DNA of 64,000 bases, from contig NZ_LMUS01000006.1 of the NCBI RefSeq assembly GCF_009765835.1, forward strand, positions 2,348,645 through 2,412,644, read 5' to 3'. Below, piece by piece: positions 50,391 to 61,363 of the stretch; the stretch's first letter is position 1, and each line of letters opens with the position of its first letter. The notes under the pieces are model-generated. The model had not been told where the DNA came from, did not search any database, and worked only from the letters and a program-made list of their open reading frames with translations. This DNA is from Granulicella sp. L56. Lineage in GTDB: Bacteria > Acidobacteriota > Terriglobia > Terriglobales > Acidobacteriaceae. A program made the position numbers and the translations under genes.

Positions 50391-50936
50391 ATGAGTTCAA
50401 CTACTAATATTTCGACGTGGAACCTCGATGCTGGCCATTCGGCCGCCGGCTTTAAGGTGAGACATATGATGATCTCCCATTCGAAGGGTGAGTTCTCAGG
50501 CCTCTCAGGTGTGTTGCAGCTAGACGAGGTTGATTACACTCATTCGACAGTTGAGGCTTCGATTCCAGTCTCTACGCTGAGAACCGGTGATGACAGTCGC
50601 GATGAGCATCTGAAAAACGCAGATTTTTTTGATGTCGAGAGGTTTCCCACGATGACATTTGAGTCCACCAGCATGAGGTCTACCGGCGCCCGCAATTATG
50701 CGGTAACCGGCGATCTGACCATCCACGGTGTTACAAAGTCCGTGACACTGACCGTTGAAGATGTCAGCCAGCCTTCTAAAGACCCTTGGGGTAACTGGCG
50801 CATCGGTCTATCCGCCTCCGCTAAGATCAATCGCAAAGACTTCGGGCTAACCTGGAACTCCGCGTTGGAGTCGGGAGGGGTGCTGGTAGGTGACGAAGTG
50901 ACCCTCACACTCGATGTGCAATTCGTTCAGGGATAA
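50391..50936 (+). CDS. YceI-family lipocalin-like protein
   Basis: 181 residues, usual length. 'WNLDAGHSAAGFKVRHMMISHSKGEFSG' (part: 'AGFKVRHMMISHSKGEF') near 15, 'DDSRDEHLKNADFFDVERFPTMTF' (part: 'RDEHLKNADFFDVERFP') near 66, 'VTGDLTIHGVTKSVTL' near 105 and 'NRKDFGLTWN' near 150. The fold binds long isoprenoids such as ubiquinone precursors in relatives. No signal peptide is present here, so it is cytoplasmic, unlike E. coli YceI. A-rich AAAAAGGAG precedes the ATG. Confidence 0.92.
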   Translation: MSSTTNISTWNLDAGHSAAGFKVRHMMISHSKGEFSGLSGVLQLDEVDYTHSTVEASIPVSTLRTGDDSRDEHLKNADFFDVERFPTMTFESTSMRSTGARNYAVTGDLTIHGVTKSVTLTVEDVSQPSKDPWGNWRIGLSASAKINRKDFGLTWNSALESGGVLVGDEVTLTLDVQFVQG

Positions 50937-51087
50937 ACGGATCAAATGGCATCCATTATCTGGGGTTGCGCGTCGCTTTGAAAAAGACACGACCTGCCGG
51001 ACTGATTGATCCCAAGATTGACTATGCCGTTGAGCCGTATGAACGGCCGCAGCCGGGGAAAATGTAGTGCCCATTGACAGAGCATGA

Positions 51088-52860
<1,773 letters not shown>

Positions 52861-52983
52861 TTCTCGGCAGAGCTACTCATATTGCCTGTCCCACTCATTT
52901 GAGAGATCTTGGACAGTGCTGGTCCGCAATCGGCCAAATCTCGGCTGGAATAAGACTGATCAAAGCTTTGAAGACTGTGTGGC

Positions 52984-53022
52984 ATTGCGACTATGGTGTT
53001 GGTGGATACTTTTGTATTGGTC
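52984..53022. promoter_or_regulatory. Degenerate operator copy K
   Basis: GGATACTTTTGTATTGGTC (53004-53022) is a good palindrome with the AC-N4-GT core. A second core, ACCATAGT (minus strand, 52990-52997), is followed by a GTC-x-CAATG end that carries one extra base. No -10 is found at the standard spacing. It lies upstream of the small gene at 53089. Confidence 0.45.
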
Positions 53023-53088
53023 AGGGGAGGACATAAGGCTTGAGCATCTCAGCTAAACTAAACGTCGTAGTTTGAATCGAGGTTGCCT

Positions 53089-53358
53089 GTGTTCGAAAGA
53101 CCCATCGTCATTGGACAGCGTCTCCGCTGGAGGTACGCCGACAGTAACAAGCCCTCAGAGGACGCTGTAATCGTCAATGTTCGAACCGACCTTGAGGAAG
53201 GTCTATCGCCGGAAGCAACGGATTATGCAGCGCTTTGGATCGAGGCAAAATACGTGCAAGACCCACCGGAAGCAAGACCCTTTACGATTGAACTCGCTAC
53301 GGACAAGCTAATTTACATCGAGGGCAAAGAGGTCACCATCGACCTCCTCGAGTCATGA
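53089..53358 (+). CDS. Hypothetical protein, 89 residues
   Basis: GTG start with GAGG 6 nt upstream; a TTG two codons earlier is also open. Mostly beta-strand by eye: 'RPIVIGQRLRWRY', 'DAVIVNVRTDLEEG', 'KLIYIEGKEVTIDLLES'. No signal peptide, no family recognised. It lies between the porin gene and the luciferase-like oxidoreductase gene, 67 bp after the degenerate operator K. Confidence 0.6.
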   Translation: MFERPIVIGQRLRWRYADSNKPSEDAVIVNVRTDLEEGLSPEATDYAALWIEAKYVQDPPEARPFTIELATDKLIYIEGKEVTIDLLES

Positions 53359-53496
53359 AAGAGCGGGGTGACCCAAAACCGGCTGCGGCATGCTCGCGTC
53401 GACCGACTGAACGGCCAGCGACCTCAAAACTGTCTTCAAGGTCAGTGATCGCATCAGAACAAAACTGGCTTGAAAGCAGCGAAAGGCATTATCAGT

Positions 53497-54519
53497 ATGA
53501 AAAAGATTGGCTTTCTTTCATTCGGCCATTGGACACCTTCTCCACAATCACAAGCACAGACTGCGGCGGACGTGCTGTTGCAGTCCATTGATTTGGCGGT
53601 AGAGGCCGAGCGTTTAGGGGTGGACGGAGCTTATTTTCGCGTTCACCACTTCGCTCAACAGCTGGCCTCACCGTTTCCACTGCTCGCGGCGGTGGGGGTC
53701 AGAACGAAAAAAATTGAGATCAGCACCGGCGTGATCGATATGAGGTACGAGAACCCTCATTACATGGCGGAGGACGCCGGCTCCGCGGATCTTATCGCTG
53801 GCGGACGCCTGCAGCTGGGGATCAGCCGCGGCTCTCCTGAGCAGGTGATCGAGGGCTGGCGCCATTTTGGCCACAGTCCAGCAGCAGGAGAGACCGTCGC
53901 AGACATGGGGCGGCGGCATGCCGAGAAATTTCTCGACCTGCTGGGCGGCAAGGGCTTCGCTCAGCCTAACCCTCGCCCGATGTTTCCGAATCCACCAGGT
54001 CTGCTGCGGCTTGAGCCGCACTCTGACGGTCTGCGAGACCGTATCTGGTGGGGTGCGGGATCAAACGCAACGGCTGCCTGGGCCGCTAAGCTCGGGATGA
54101 ATCTTCAATCATCAACACTTAAATTCGACGAGACCGGTGAGCCGTTTCACGTTCAGCAGGCCAAACAGATCCGTGTTTTTCATGCAGCATGGAAGGAGGC
54201 CGGTCACACTCGGACTCCGCGCGTGTCAATCAGCCGCAGCATCTTCGCGCTCGTAGACGACCGGGATCGTGCCTATTTTGGTAAAGGTGGTAATGACGGG
54301 GATCAGTTTGGCTACATTGATGGGCCCACAAGGGCAGTCTTCGGCCGGACTTATGCGGCCGAGCCGAATGTGCTGATCGAACAACTCAAGGAGGACGAGG
54401 CGATTGCGGAGGCAGATACGCTATTGCTGACGATCCCGAACCAACTAGGCGTTGCCTACAATGCGCACGTACTCGAGGCGATTCTCACAACTGTCGCACC
54501 GGCTTTGGGTTGGCGCTAA
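53497..54519 (+). CDS. Luciferase-like (LLM class) flavin-dependent oxidoreductase
   Basis: 340 residues from ATG 53497; the frame starts at TTG 53470. 'KKIGFLSFGHWTPSP' opening, 'EAERLGVDGAYFRVHHFA' near 42, 'TKKIEISTGVIDMRYENP' near 78 and 'GRLQLGISRGSPEQVIEG' near 112 are the usual bacterial-luciferase-family barrel segments. It uses F420 or FMN; the 'RVHHF' residues lean to FMN-type monooxygenase, but this is not certain. No partner reductase is adjacent. Confidence 0.85.
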   Translation: MKKIGFLSFGHWTPSPQSQAQTAADVLLQSIDLAVEAERLGVDGAYFRVHHFAQQLASPFPLLAAVGVRTKKIEISTGVIDMRYENPHYMAEDAGSADLIAGGRLQLGISRGSPEQVIEGWRHFGHSPAAGETVADMGRRHAEKFLDLLGGKGFAQPNPRPMFPNPPGLLRLEPHSDGLRDRIWWGAGSNATAAWAAKLGMNLQSSTLKFDETGEPFHVQQAKQIRVFHAAWKEAGHTRTPRVSISRSIFALVDDRDRAYFGKGGNDGDQFGYIDGPTRAVFGRTYAAEPNVLIEQLKEDEAIAEADTLLLTIPNQLGVAYNAHVLEAILTTVAPALGWR

Positions 54520-54843
54520 GGGCTGCGATTGGTCTGGATGAATAAGCTGTGGGATACGGGAAGCCGGGGGCAGGAAACGAAGATGTTACGAAACTCCTGG
54601 CTGACAGTTTGATGAGCAGGATTACTGACGAGAAGCCGACTTATCATTACCTACTTTTCGGGCGAGGGGTTGTTCCCAGTTTCAGAAAGGCCTACTTTCT
54701 GGCAGAGCTACCGGGCCGGGCTGCTGGGAATTTAAACGGTTTGCCAGTTGAACTGCCCTTTTGTTTGAGGCATCATAAAAATTGCTCGAATCGCACGGTT
54801 CGCGGTTCAACCTTAGAAGAGCCCGAAGTTCCGCGGAGGAGTT
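54520..54843. other. Intergenic region, nothing recognised
   Basis: 324 bp before the GH28 gene. An open frame (54549-54917, GTG start) crosses into the GH28 signal peptide in another frame and looks non-coding. No operator copy or terminator is visible. GGAGGAG immediately precedes the GH28 start. Confidence 0.4.
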
Positions 54844-57271
54844 ATGTCACTTCGTCGTGCGCTGATAGTGGTTGGCTTATTCTTTTGCAGTTCAGCGCCC
54901 CTTATGGCGCAGGATGACCGCCCGCTTACTGAACCAACCTTTCCCAAAACTTGCATTATTCTCCAGGCGCCTCTACGGTCTTTTGGCGACGGGCCACTCA
55001 TCGGGCAGACGGTGACCGAGCAGGACAAAGAGTCTGAAACGGAGACTGAGGTGCTTACGGAGGCATTGGAGCATTGTGGTCCAAGCCAAGCGGTCGAATT
55101 AGCGTTTGGTGCCGACCGGTCCTATAACGCCTTTCTGATTAATCCAATTCTCATACCCCAGGGTATTTCCCTAATCATCGATGGTGGCGTTACGGTGTTC
55201 GCTACGCGGGATCCAAGAAACTACCAGGACTCTTCCGATGCAACTTGTGGAGCCTATGGCCCCATTTCGACTTACATCGTTGACGTGGGCTGTCGTGCAC
55301 TGATTACGATGGAAGCCAACAGCGGCGTATATGGATACGGTGTGATTGACGGCCAGGGGCAAATGCCGTTCCTGTTCTATCCAGGATTTCCAACCGGGAC
55401 CGTTCCACCGCCTCAACCGTACAACTGGTGGGATCTGACGACCCAAAAGGAGCAAAGCCAGAACACAATACCTAATTGTCCGGTGAAGAATTGCGGACAA
55501 GCAAGTCCTGAGATGATTTCTGGGGGAAACATTCAGGGCGGTGTGAATGAGAATCTGGTTCTGTACAAGATCACGATCCGAAATCCCCCGTACCATACCG
55601 TGAAGCTCGGCGGGAAATACGTAACCGTGTGGGGAGTTAAGATCCAGGCCCCATGGAACATCCCCAACACTGACGGCTTCGATCTCCATGCCTCGGAGGC
55701 CACTATCTATGGCTCATCGGTCGCTAATGGCGACCAGGAGATCGCTCTTATTTCGAGCGGAGGGAAGGATACCGAGAACGTCACTGTAGACCACTTCAAC
55801 GGATACAGCAAAGGGGGAATCACGGTCATCGCCAGTGGAACAGGTCTATCTAAGATTCTGGTCCAAAACGTGAATATCATTGGGGATCTTCCAAGCGTTG
55901 TCCCGACCGTTAGCGTCAACGGAATGTCAGTCAGCGAAATGACGAAGTTGTACAACATTACGACATATGGACAGGCGCTTCCGAACGCAACGAATGATTT
56001 GAAGGCTATTCAGATCACCGATAGCAGCCAGACAAACCCGACCAAGGCTGGCGCAGCGATCTCAGAGGTCACCTTCAGTTCATTTTGTGTCCAGGATATC
56101 GGCAAGCCCATCAGTTTCGTATTTTCTCCGGCGGATGAACTTCCGAACCTTGAAGGTGCATACCTTCAGAACATCCACATCCTCGCGCCCACATCGCAGT
56201 TTCCGGACATGTTGAAGGGGGTGCCCACCGGCAAGCAAGGCGGCTATCAACTTTCATTTGTGACGCACGTGCCGTCCTCAGGGGTGTCAAGCCCCAATCA
56301 GATTACGTTGGACAATGTCATCGTGGACGACTATGCCCCAAACGCAACGAGTGCAATGACGACTTCGATCGCATCGATCGATGCCGAAATAAATAACTTC
56401 ACAACGAAGACGAATATTTACCCGTCCCTGTTCAACGGACTCAAGGCGACAGGACCGACCCCCATCACCGTACCTGGGCCACCAAAGCTGACTCTGTTCT
56501 CGAACGCTTATGGATCAATGACGAAAGTAAGTTCTCCCGCCCCGGCGAACAATTGCCTAGCACCCTTTATTACGGGTGATCTTTATTTATCGGTGGGAAG
56601 CAAGCTGGCAACTGGCGACGTCAACAATCTCCAGTCAGCAACTGTTACTGCCGGCGGCTCAATCACATTGAATGCCGTCGTCCAGCCCCACGATGTCCCA
56701 AACAACAAACTTTGTGGCAAACAGCTATGGAGCTAGCCCTGGCCTTCTTGCCGTTGGTTCACCGTCACTCAAGAGTCCGATCATTTTCTACGAGGGCTCA
56801 AGGCCGATCGGATTCGGAATTCTTTCAGCCAACGGAACACTGGCGACAAGTGTGGTGAGGAATATCTCACAAGGCTCCCATACTTACACTGCACAGTATC
56901 TAGGGGATCGTTTCTATAAACAGATGAATTTCGGTTCCGTGACCGTAGAGGCCACTCCCCCTCCCCCCGCTCAGGTCACCCTGTCGCTGATCGGACCTTC
57001 GGTAGCGATCGCTGGACAGCGAGTATTGGGCTTCTTTGTGACCCCACTGAACGATCGTGGAGGTATCGATCGCGATTTTTCCGGCAACGTAACGATCACT
57101 CTTTCAGATCAAGGAGGCATAGTTGAGCAGACCACTCAGTTCCTCCATGGTAGGCCGGAGTTGATCGACCTGAACACGAGCTATCCCCGTGCTGGCATCT
57201 ACACACTGACAGTGTCCTACCTAGGATCCGTTGCGACCCGCTCGGTTCGTGTTCTACCGCGAGGTTTTTAA
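54844..57271 (+). pseudogene. Secreted GH28 (polygalacturonase-like) + Ig-like protein, frameshifted
   Basis: Signal peptide 'ALIVVGLFFCSSAPLMAQ' follows GGAGGAG-TT-ATG. The first frame (54844-56736) contains a pectin-lyase-fold right-handed beta helix: 'YGYGVIDGQGQMPF' near 160, 'NLVLYKITIRNPPYHTVKLGG' (part: 'ITIRNPPYHTVKLG') near 240, 'NIPNTDGFDLHASE' near 280, 'NGDQEIALIS' near 298. GH28 catalytic Asp residues are plausible in 'NTDGFD' and 'GDQEI'. An Ig-like tail begins 'VTAGGSITLNAVVQP' and continues only in the next frame ('TMSQTTNFVANSYG', 'IIFYEGSRPIG', 'HTYTAQYLGD'), to 57271. One extra C in CCCC at 56686-56689 explains the break. The catalytic part is intact either way. Confidence 0.75.
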
Positions 57272-57410
57272 GGGCTTAGGTATCTCATGCATCGAGGGAT
57301 GATTTCTTAGAGACGAGGTTTCCGAAAACCTGAGGCGTATTTCTGTAAAAGCCGTGTTCCCGCAAGATGGCGTTTTCGGAAATCAGCGGATTACTCCTCA
57401 TAAACGCGCT

Positions 57411-58640
57411 TCACGCCACTCGGCTATCACTTCCGAAAAGGATTTCATCTAGCCAATCGAATGCTCGCATATTGAAGGTGGATCTTCCCAGGCTTTCGCA
57501 ATGCCCGGCAGCACCTTCGGCCGCGGTAAAACGCAATCGTGACTTTGGGGAACGAACGGCAGCGTACAGTGCATCCGCCGTTTGGCCGATGTCATCGTTC
57601 TCCGCCGAGCAAATCAGCATGGGACAGCGAATCTTCGACCCATCCGTGACATACTGTTCGGCCAGCTTCAGATATTGAAACGGAGTTTGGACCCCGTGAA
57701 CCCAAAGGCCTCGCCGCAGTGGCCAACCTTCGGTCAGATGTTTCATGCGCCGGTTCATCACCCGTTCCAGAATCCTGAGCAGAAACCTGTTGCCGTTCGG
57801 CACGTGGGGGGCGATGAACTTCGGCAGCCGGGTGCGGAACTCCTCCAGTAGGCTCTGCTGTCCCGGATCGGCGATGGTTGCAGCGAGTCCTTCTACGCCG
57901 GATGCGGCTCGCGGCCCAAGATATCCGCCGAAGCTGATGCCAAGCTGCGCAATCCTGGCCGAATCCACATTCGGTTGCTGCTGCACCCACGCCAGCACCG
58001 CACGCAGCACGGTCTCCCAGTCTGGCCGAAATACCTGGCCATTCTCGATCAGTTCTGCTCCCTGCCCGGGGCCGTCATAGGTCACAACGTGATATCCGCG
58101 CGCCAATGCAGCGGGACCGGAAAAGAAGTACGACTCTTCGGCAGTCGAGTCGTAGCCTCCCGTGATGATAAGCACTGGCCGAGGGCCGGGAGATTGCGAA
58201 GGAAAAAAGTAACCATGCAGGTGCCGCTGTTCGAACGGAATTTCGATCCTCCTGCCCCATTGGGGAAACAGAACCGTGACCTTCTCGAAGGCGCGTCGCC
58301 GCGCCTTATATGCCGCCAGCAACCGCGAATCCGGCTCCGGCTGCATCATGAACATATACGCGGCATGGTAGTAGTTGGACGCCTTGAGCAATCCCGAACG
58401 CGCGCTGGCCGTGTGCCCCAATGCCAGCGATGCTTCCGCCTGCAATTCTGTCCGTTGCGCTAGACCGTGCCAGCCGGAATACCAGCTCTCGCCGTCGCCC
58501 TCTCGTACGGAGGAGGCGGCAGCGTAACATTCACCGATGTCAGCGCCGCCGGCACCCGTATGGCCTACAAATCGCTGCAACTGAGCATTAAGTAGTGAAT
58601 CCTTAAACACATTCAATGGGCGAACGTTATGAGTGTGCAT
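57411..58640 (-). CDS. Alpha/beta hydrolase (dienelactone/esterase, DUF1100-like)
   Basis: 409 residues with a helical N-terminal half of ~130 residues rich in Ala ('AEASLALGHTASARSGLLKASNYY'; part: 'GHTASARSGLLKASNYYH'). Hydrolase core: 'VLIITGGYDSTAEESYFF' near 157, 'TYDGPGQGAELIE' near 187, Ser nucleophile 'QLGISFGGYLGPRAA' near 240, acid 'MLICSAENDDIGQ' near 345 and His 'GAAGHCESLGR' near 378. Resembles 2,6-dihydropseudooxynicotine-hydrolase-type enzymes that cleave C-C or ester bonds. Start ATG 58640 has no clear ribosome site. Confidence 0.8.
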   Translation of the reverse strand: MHTHNVRPLNVFKDSLLNAQLQRFVGHTGAGGADIGECYAAASSVREGDGESWYSGWHGLAQRTELQAEASLALGHTASARSGLLKASNYYHAAYMFMMQPEPDSRLLAAYKARRRAFEKVTVLFPQWGRRIEIPFEQRHLHGYFFPSQSPGPRPVLIITGGYDSTAEESYFFSGPAALARGYHVVTYDGPGQGAELIENGQVFRPDWETVLRAVLAWVQQQPNVDSARIAQLGISFGGYLGPRAASGVEGLAATIADPGQQSLLEEFRTRLPKFIAPHVPNGNRFLLRILERVMNRRMKHLTEGWPLRRGLWVHGVQTPFQYLKLAEQYVTDGSKIRCPMLICSAENDDIGQTADALYAAVRSPKSRLRFTAAEGAAGHCESLGRSTFNMRAFDWLDEILFGSDSRVA

Positions 58641-58783
58641 GGCATATATAGGGTAAGAGCGAAGTGCATGCAGTGTCTAATCGGCAGTCGGTATCCCGGA
58701 CTCCAGGCAAAGTACCGGGAAACGCGCTTCTCGGAAGTGATGCTTACTCGCGATAAACCGACATATCGGGACCTATAGACCTT

Positions 58784-59656
58784 CTATGCGCTCCGATCTC
58801 CTAGTTGATAACGCAGGAAGAGGTAGTCTGCTGCACTTTTTGTGCTGAGAAGCTTCCACCAGGGAGCCGTCGCTGGAGAGAACTCAACGTTGGCGACCAG
58901 ACCTGGCCTCGGGTGCGCTGCGACTCTTCCCGCAATCTGAGGCGCGACTGTCAGAAAAAGTTCATCCATGAATCCGCCTGCGAGAAATTCGCCAAACAGT
59001 GTCGGGCCGGCTTCGTTAAGCAGTAACTCCACTCCAGCTTCGCGTCTGAGCGACGTCAGGATCGCAGAGGGTGGAATGTCTTTCTCTGCTGTGGGGAGCG
59101 CCTTCACCTCGACTGAGACGAGTGCCTCCGATCCGCTTTGCGACAACCTCTGTTTGCCCTGCTCTGTAGTCAGTATGAGCACCCTGGTTCGAGGTGTATG
59201 AAACATGGCGCTGGCGAGGTCCAGGCCGCCGGTTCCGGTGACGATCACTACGAGTGGATACTCCGGCTTGCGGAGCACCTCGGTGCGATATTTCCGGTAT
59301 AGATCCTTCGCTGGTTGATAGACAGATTCAGGGAGCCAAGTGCCCTGCGGGCCGACGGCTTGAAGCGTCCCCGAACCCACCAGCACCGCGTCTGCCGAGG
59401 CCCGCAGCAGGCCCATGATGAAGCGGTCTTCTTCGTTCGATTTACTGATCTGAGCTCCTTCCGACTGACCTGGCATGTTGAAGCTCACGACACCGTCGAG
59501 TGTCGACACGAAGTTTGCGATGCAGTAGGGACGCTCTTGCGGGGCCAACGGAAAAGAAAGATCTCCGTCATATCTGGCACGAAGCCCTTCGGGGAGGACT
59601 ACTTGCGACGGATGAGAGGGGCGAGCCGCGAACAGCGTGCGAATAGGTTCTTCCAT
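58784..59656 (-). CDS. RibD C-terminal / dihydrofolate-reductase-fold protein
   Basis: 290 residues. 'PYCIANFVSTLDGVVSF' near 43 (RibD-C opening), 'RFIMGLLRASADAVLVGSGTL' (part: 'LLRASADAVLVGSGTL') near 78, 'PLVVIVTGTGGLDL' near 132, 'ELLLNEAGPTLFGEFLAGGFMDELFLTVAPQIAG' (part: 'NEAGPTLFGEFLAGGF') near 215. NADPH-dependent reductases of this fold act in riboflavin or folate metabolism. No deaminase domain is fused, so the role in riboflavin synthesis is not proven. Confidence 0.85.
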   Translation of the reverse strand: MEEPIRTLFAARPSHPSQVVLPEGLRARYDGDLSFPLAPQERPYCIANFVSTLDGVVSFNMPGQSEGAQISKSNEEDRFIMGLLRASADAVLVGSGTLQAVGPQGTWLPESVYQPAKDLYRKYRTEVLRKPEYPLVVIVTGTGGLDLASAMFHTPRTRVLILTTEQGKQRLSQSGSEALVSVEVKALPTAEKDIPPSAILTSLRREAGVELLLNEAGPTLFGEFLAGGFMDELFLTVAPQIAGRVAAHPRPGLVANVEFSPATAPWWKLLSTKSAADYLFLRYQLGDRSA

Positions 59657-59806
59657 AGTGAAAAGGTTACTTCACACTGAAAGCTGCTCACGGCGGGGCG
59701 ATCTGACCTCGTGCCTGAGTTGGTCGGATTGGAGCTCTGAGTCTGTGGGGGATTTTGTGGGGACTCTGCATCAAAATGATGGGTAATAGCGAGTAATCCC
59801 CACAGT

Positions 59807-60241
59807 CTAAGTGTTGAATCGAAAAACGGTAAACTCATATATTAAAGCAACATAGAGAGCCAATGAGTAACCATGAAATGAGCAAATATCTAGCTGTTTA
59901 CCTAGCCCTTTTGTAGTCGCCCATTTATTGGCAGAACCCACCTGCATGGCAACGTTTTGATTTTTTAGTATCGTGAGGTCCGTGTCAGGTTCGTCTATTT
60001 CCACGTCAAAAAAAATGTTAGCAGGGTTGTCTTTGGTTGCGCTGATCGACCAGGTGATGGGTGGAATAAACTCATATGCTGTTGGGCTGACAGGCGGACC
60101 CCCAAATGGAACGTTGTTGCTGCAACGATGGTGCTGTCCGTCCCACGCGACGCCGTCCCAGTCTCCCTTGGGAAGCGGACGAAAATTGACGCCCGAATTT
60201 GGATTACCGTCCTTGAGCCAAGTCCAGATGATTTGTGACAT
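59807..60241 (-). CDS. Hypothetical protein, 144 residues
   Basis: AAAAGGAGAAAGT precedes the ATG, so it is likely translated. Rich in Trp, Asn and aromatic residues early ('IIWTWLKDGNPNSGVNF', 'GDWDGVAWDGQHHRC'), no signal peptide. A hydrophobic stretch near the C-terminus ('GYSLALYVALIYEFTVF') may be a membrane segment or buried strand. No family recognised. It is minus-strand, 93 bp downstream of the PEP-CTERM gene. Confidence 0.55.
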   Translation of the reverse strand: MSQIIWTWLKDGNPNSGVNFRPLPKGDWDGVAWDGQHHRCSNNVPFGGPPVSPTAYEFIPPITWSISATKDNPANIFFDVEIDEPDTDLTILKNQNVAMQVGSANKWATTKGLGKQLDICSFHGYSLALYVALIYEFTVFRFNT

Positions 60242-60334
60242 ACTTTCTCCTTTTGCTTGCTTAAATTGCTTGGTTGGACCGGGAGCAGATGCCTAGGCAC
60301 TCGCTCCCATTCGCGACTCCGCAATGTTTGCGTT

Positions 60335-61057
60335 TTATATAGCCATCTTTCTTCGGCTCCAGAGAGCAGCCACCCCTGACAGGCCCGTTCCGACCAGCAA
60401 CAGCGATCCCGGTTCAGGTACAGGCGACGCGCTGACATCCGCAGCATAAGCCAGGCCAGCCATATTGTTGGGCGTGAAGGGAATCCCATTGATAGAGTCG
60501 TTGAGCTGATATCCGCCCAGGCCGCCATCGCTCCACAAGTCAGCCGTATACCCGCCAGCCACGTCGAACGCCATCCCATACACGTCAAAGTAGCCGCCGA
60601 AAAAAGCAAGGGCGTCCGTGCATACTGCCGGTGAGTTCCCACCAGGCCAAAAGAGGTCATCGTAGGAAAACCCGGCATCAGTGACGGCAGGAGGGCCAAA
60701 GGTATTCGGTGCTGCAGGAGGCGAGACATTGAACGTCGGAGGGGGAGCAGATTCCAACCCCGTGATCGCTCCCGAGATACCGTTGTTCGAATCCGAGAAT
60801 GATCCGGTGATCCCCGTCACGGTATAGGCCCCCAAGGGGCCGGTGTTCGAAACCTGGATGACACCCGACGCCTGGATGCCGCTTCCGTTCACTGAAAAGT
60901 TATAGGAATCCGCTCTGGCAGCCTGCGACATCCCTATCGGGGCCACTAACGCGATCACTGTTAAAAGGACCTTGGCATGCGACTGGACAATATCATTAAC
61001 CCTGGACTGGAAGTACCCAGAAGCGAACCAGCGGTTGCTAAGCATTGAGTTTTTCAT
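60335..61057 (-). CDS. PEP-CTERM sorted surface/exported protein
   Basis: 240 residues with GAAGGAG before the ATG. Signal peptide ('VLLTVIALVAPIGMSQAARA') with a long N-terminal region, then a Gly/Ser/Pro-rich body without recognised catalytic motifs, and a C-terminal PEP-CTERM signal: 'VPEPGSLLLVGTGLSG' followed by 'ALWSRRK'. Such proteins are recognised by an exosortase (EpsH-like), which is not encoded in this window. Function unknown; relatives are often exopolysaccharide-associated. Confidence 0.9.
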   Translation of the reverse strand: MKNSMLSNRWFASGYFQSRVNDIVQSHAKVLLTVIALVAPIGMSQAARADSYNFSVNGSGIQASGVIQVSNTGPLGAYTVTGITGSFSDSNNGISGAITGLESAPPPTFNVSPPAAPNTFGPPAVTDAGFSYDDLFWPGGNSPAVCTDALAFFGGYFDVYGMAFDVAGGYTADLWSDGGLGGYQLNDSINGIPFTPNNMAGLAYAADVSASPVPEPGSLLLVGTGLSGVAALWSRRKMAI

Positions 61058-61363
61058 ATTTACTCCTTCATGGCCCTCTTTTGAGTGGCCGCAGACACTT
61101 GATTCAGGCGGCAGACTAGCATCCAGTTATGGAGATCCGCATGGTCTCTTTTGTGGAGTTTTTCTGATGTTTTTATGATGACGGCCCAAATCGCGTGCTA
61201 ACGTCACCATGCAATGGGCTAATTCCTGATTCCTGCCTCTCAGTTTTCGAGCTCTGCGGATAAAATGGGCAACGGCATCTCCCTGCAGCAGCAGGCTGCA
61301 GCCGGACGGGGCTGCGCTGAACATTTTGGCGGGGAATTCTTGTAGCAGACAGAAGGTGCGCCG
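61058..61363. other. Divergent intergenic region, nothing firm
   Basis: 306 bp between the PEP-CTERM and winged-helix/TPR genes. It holds a CTGCAG-CAGCAGG-CTGCAG repeat near 61283-61301 (self-complementary hexamers) but no operator copy, terminator or small gene I can support. Confidence 0.4.

Noticed and set aside
54549-54917. 122-codon frame before the GH28 gene
   Set aside because: Poor start, no ribosome site, and it overlaps the GH28 signal peptide in another frame.
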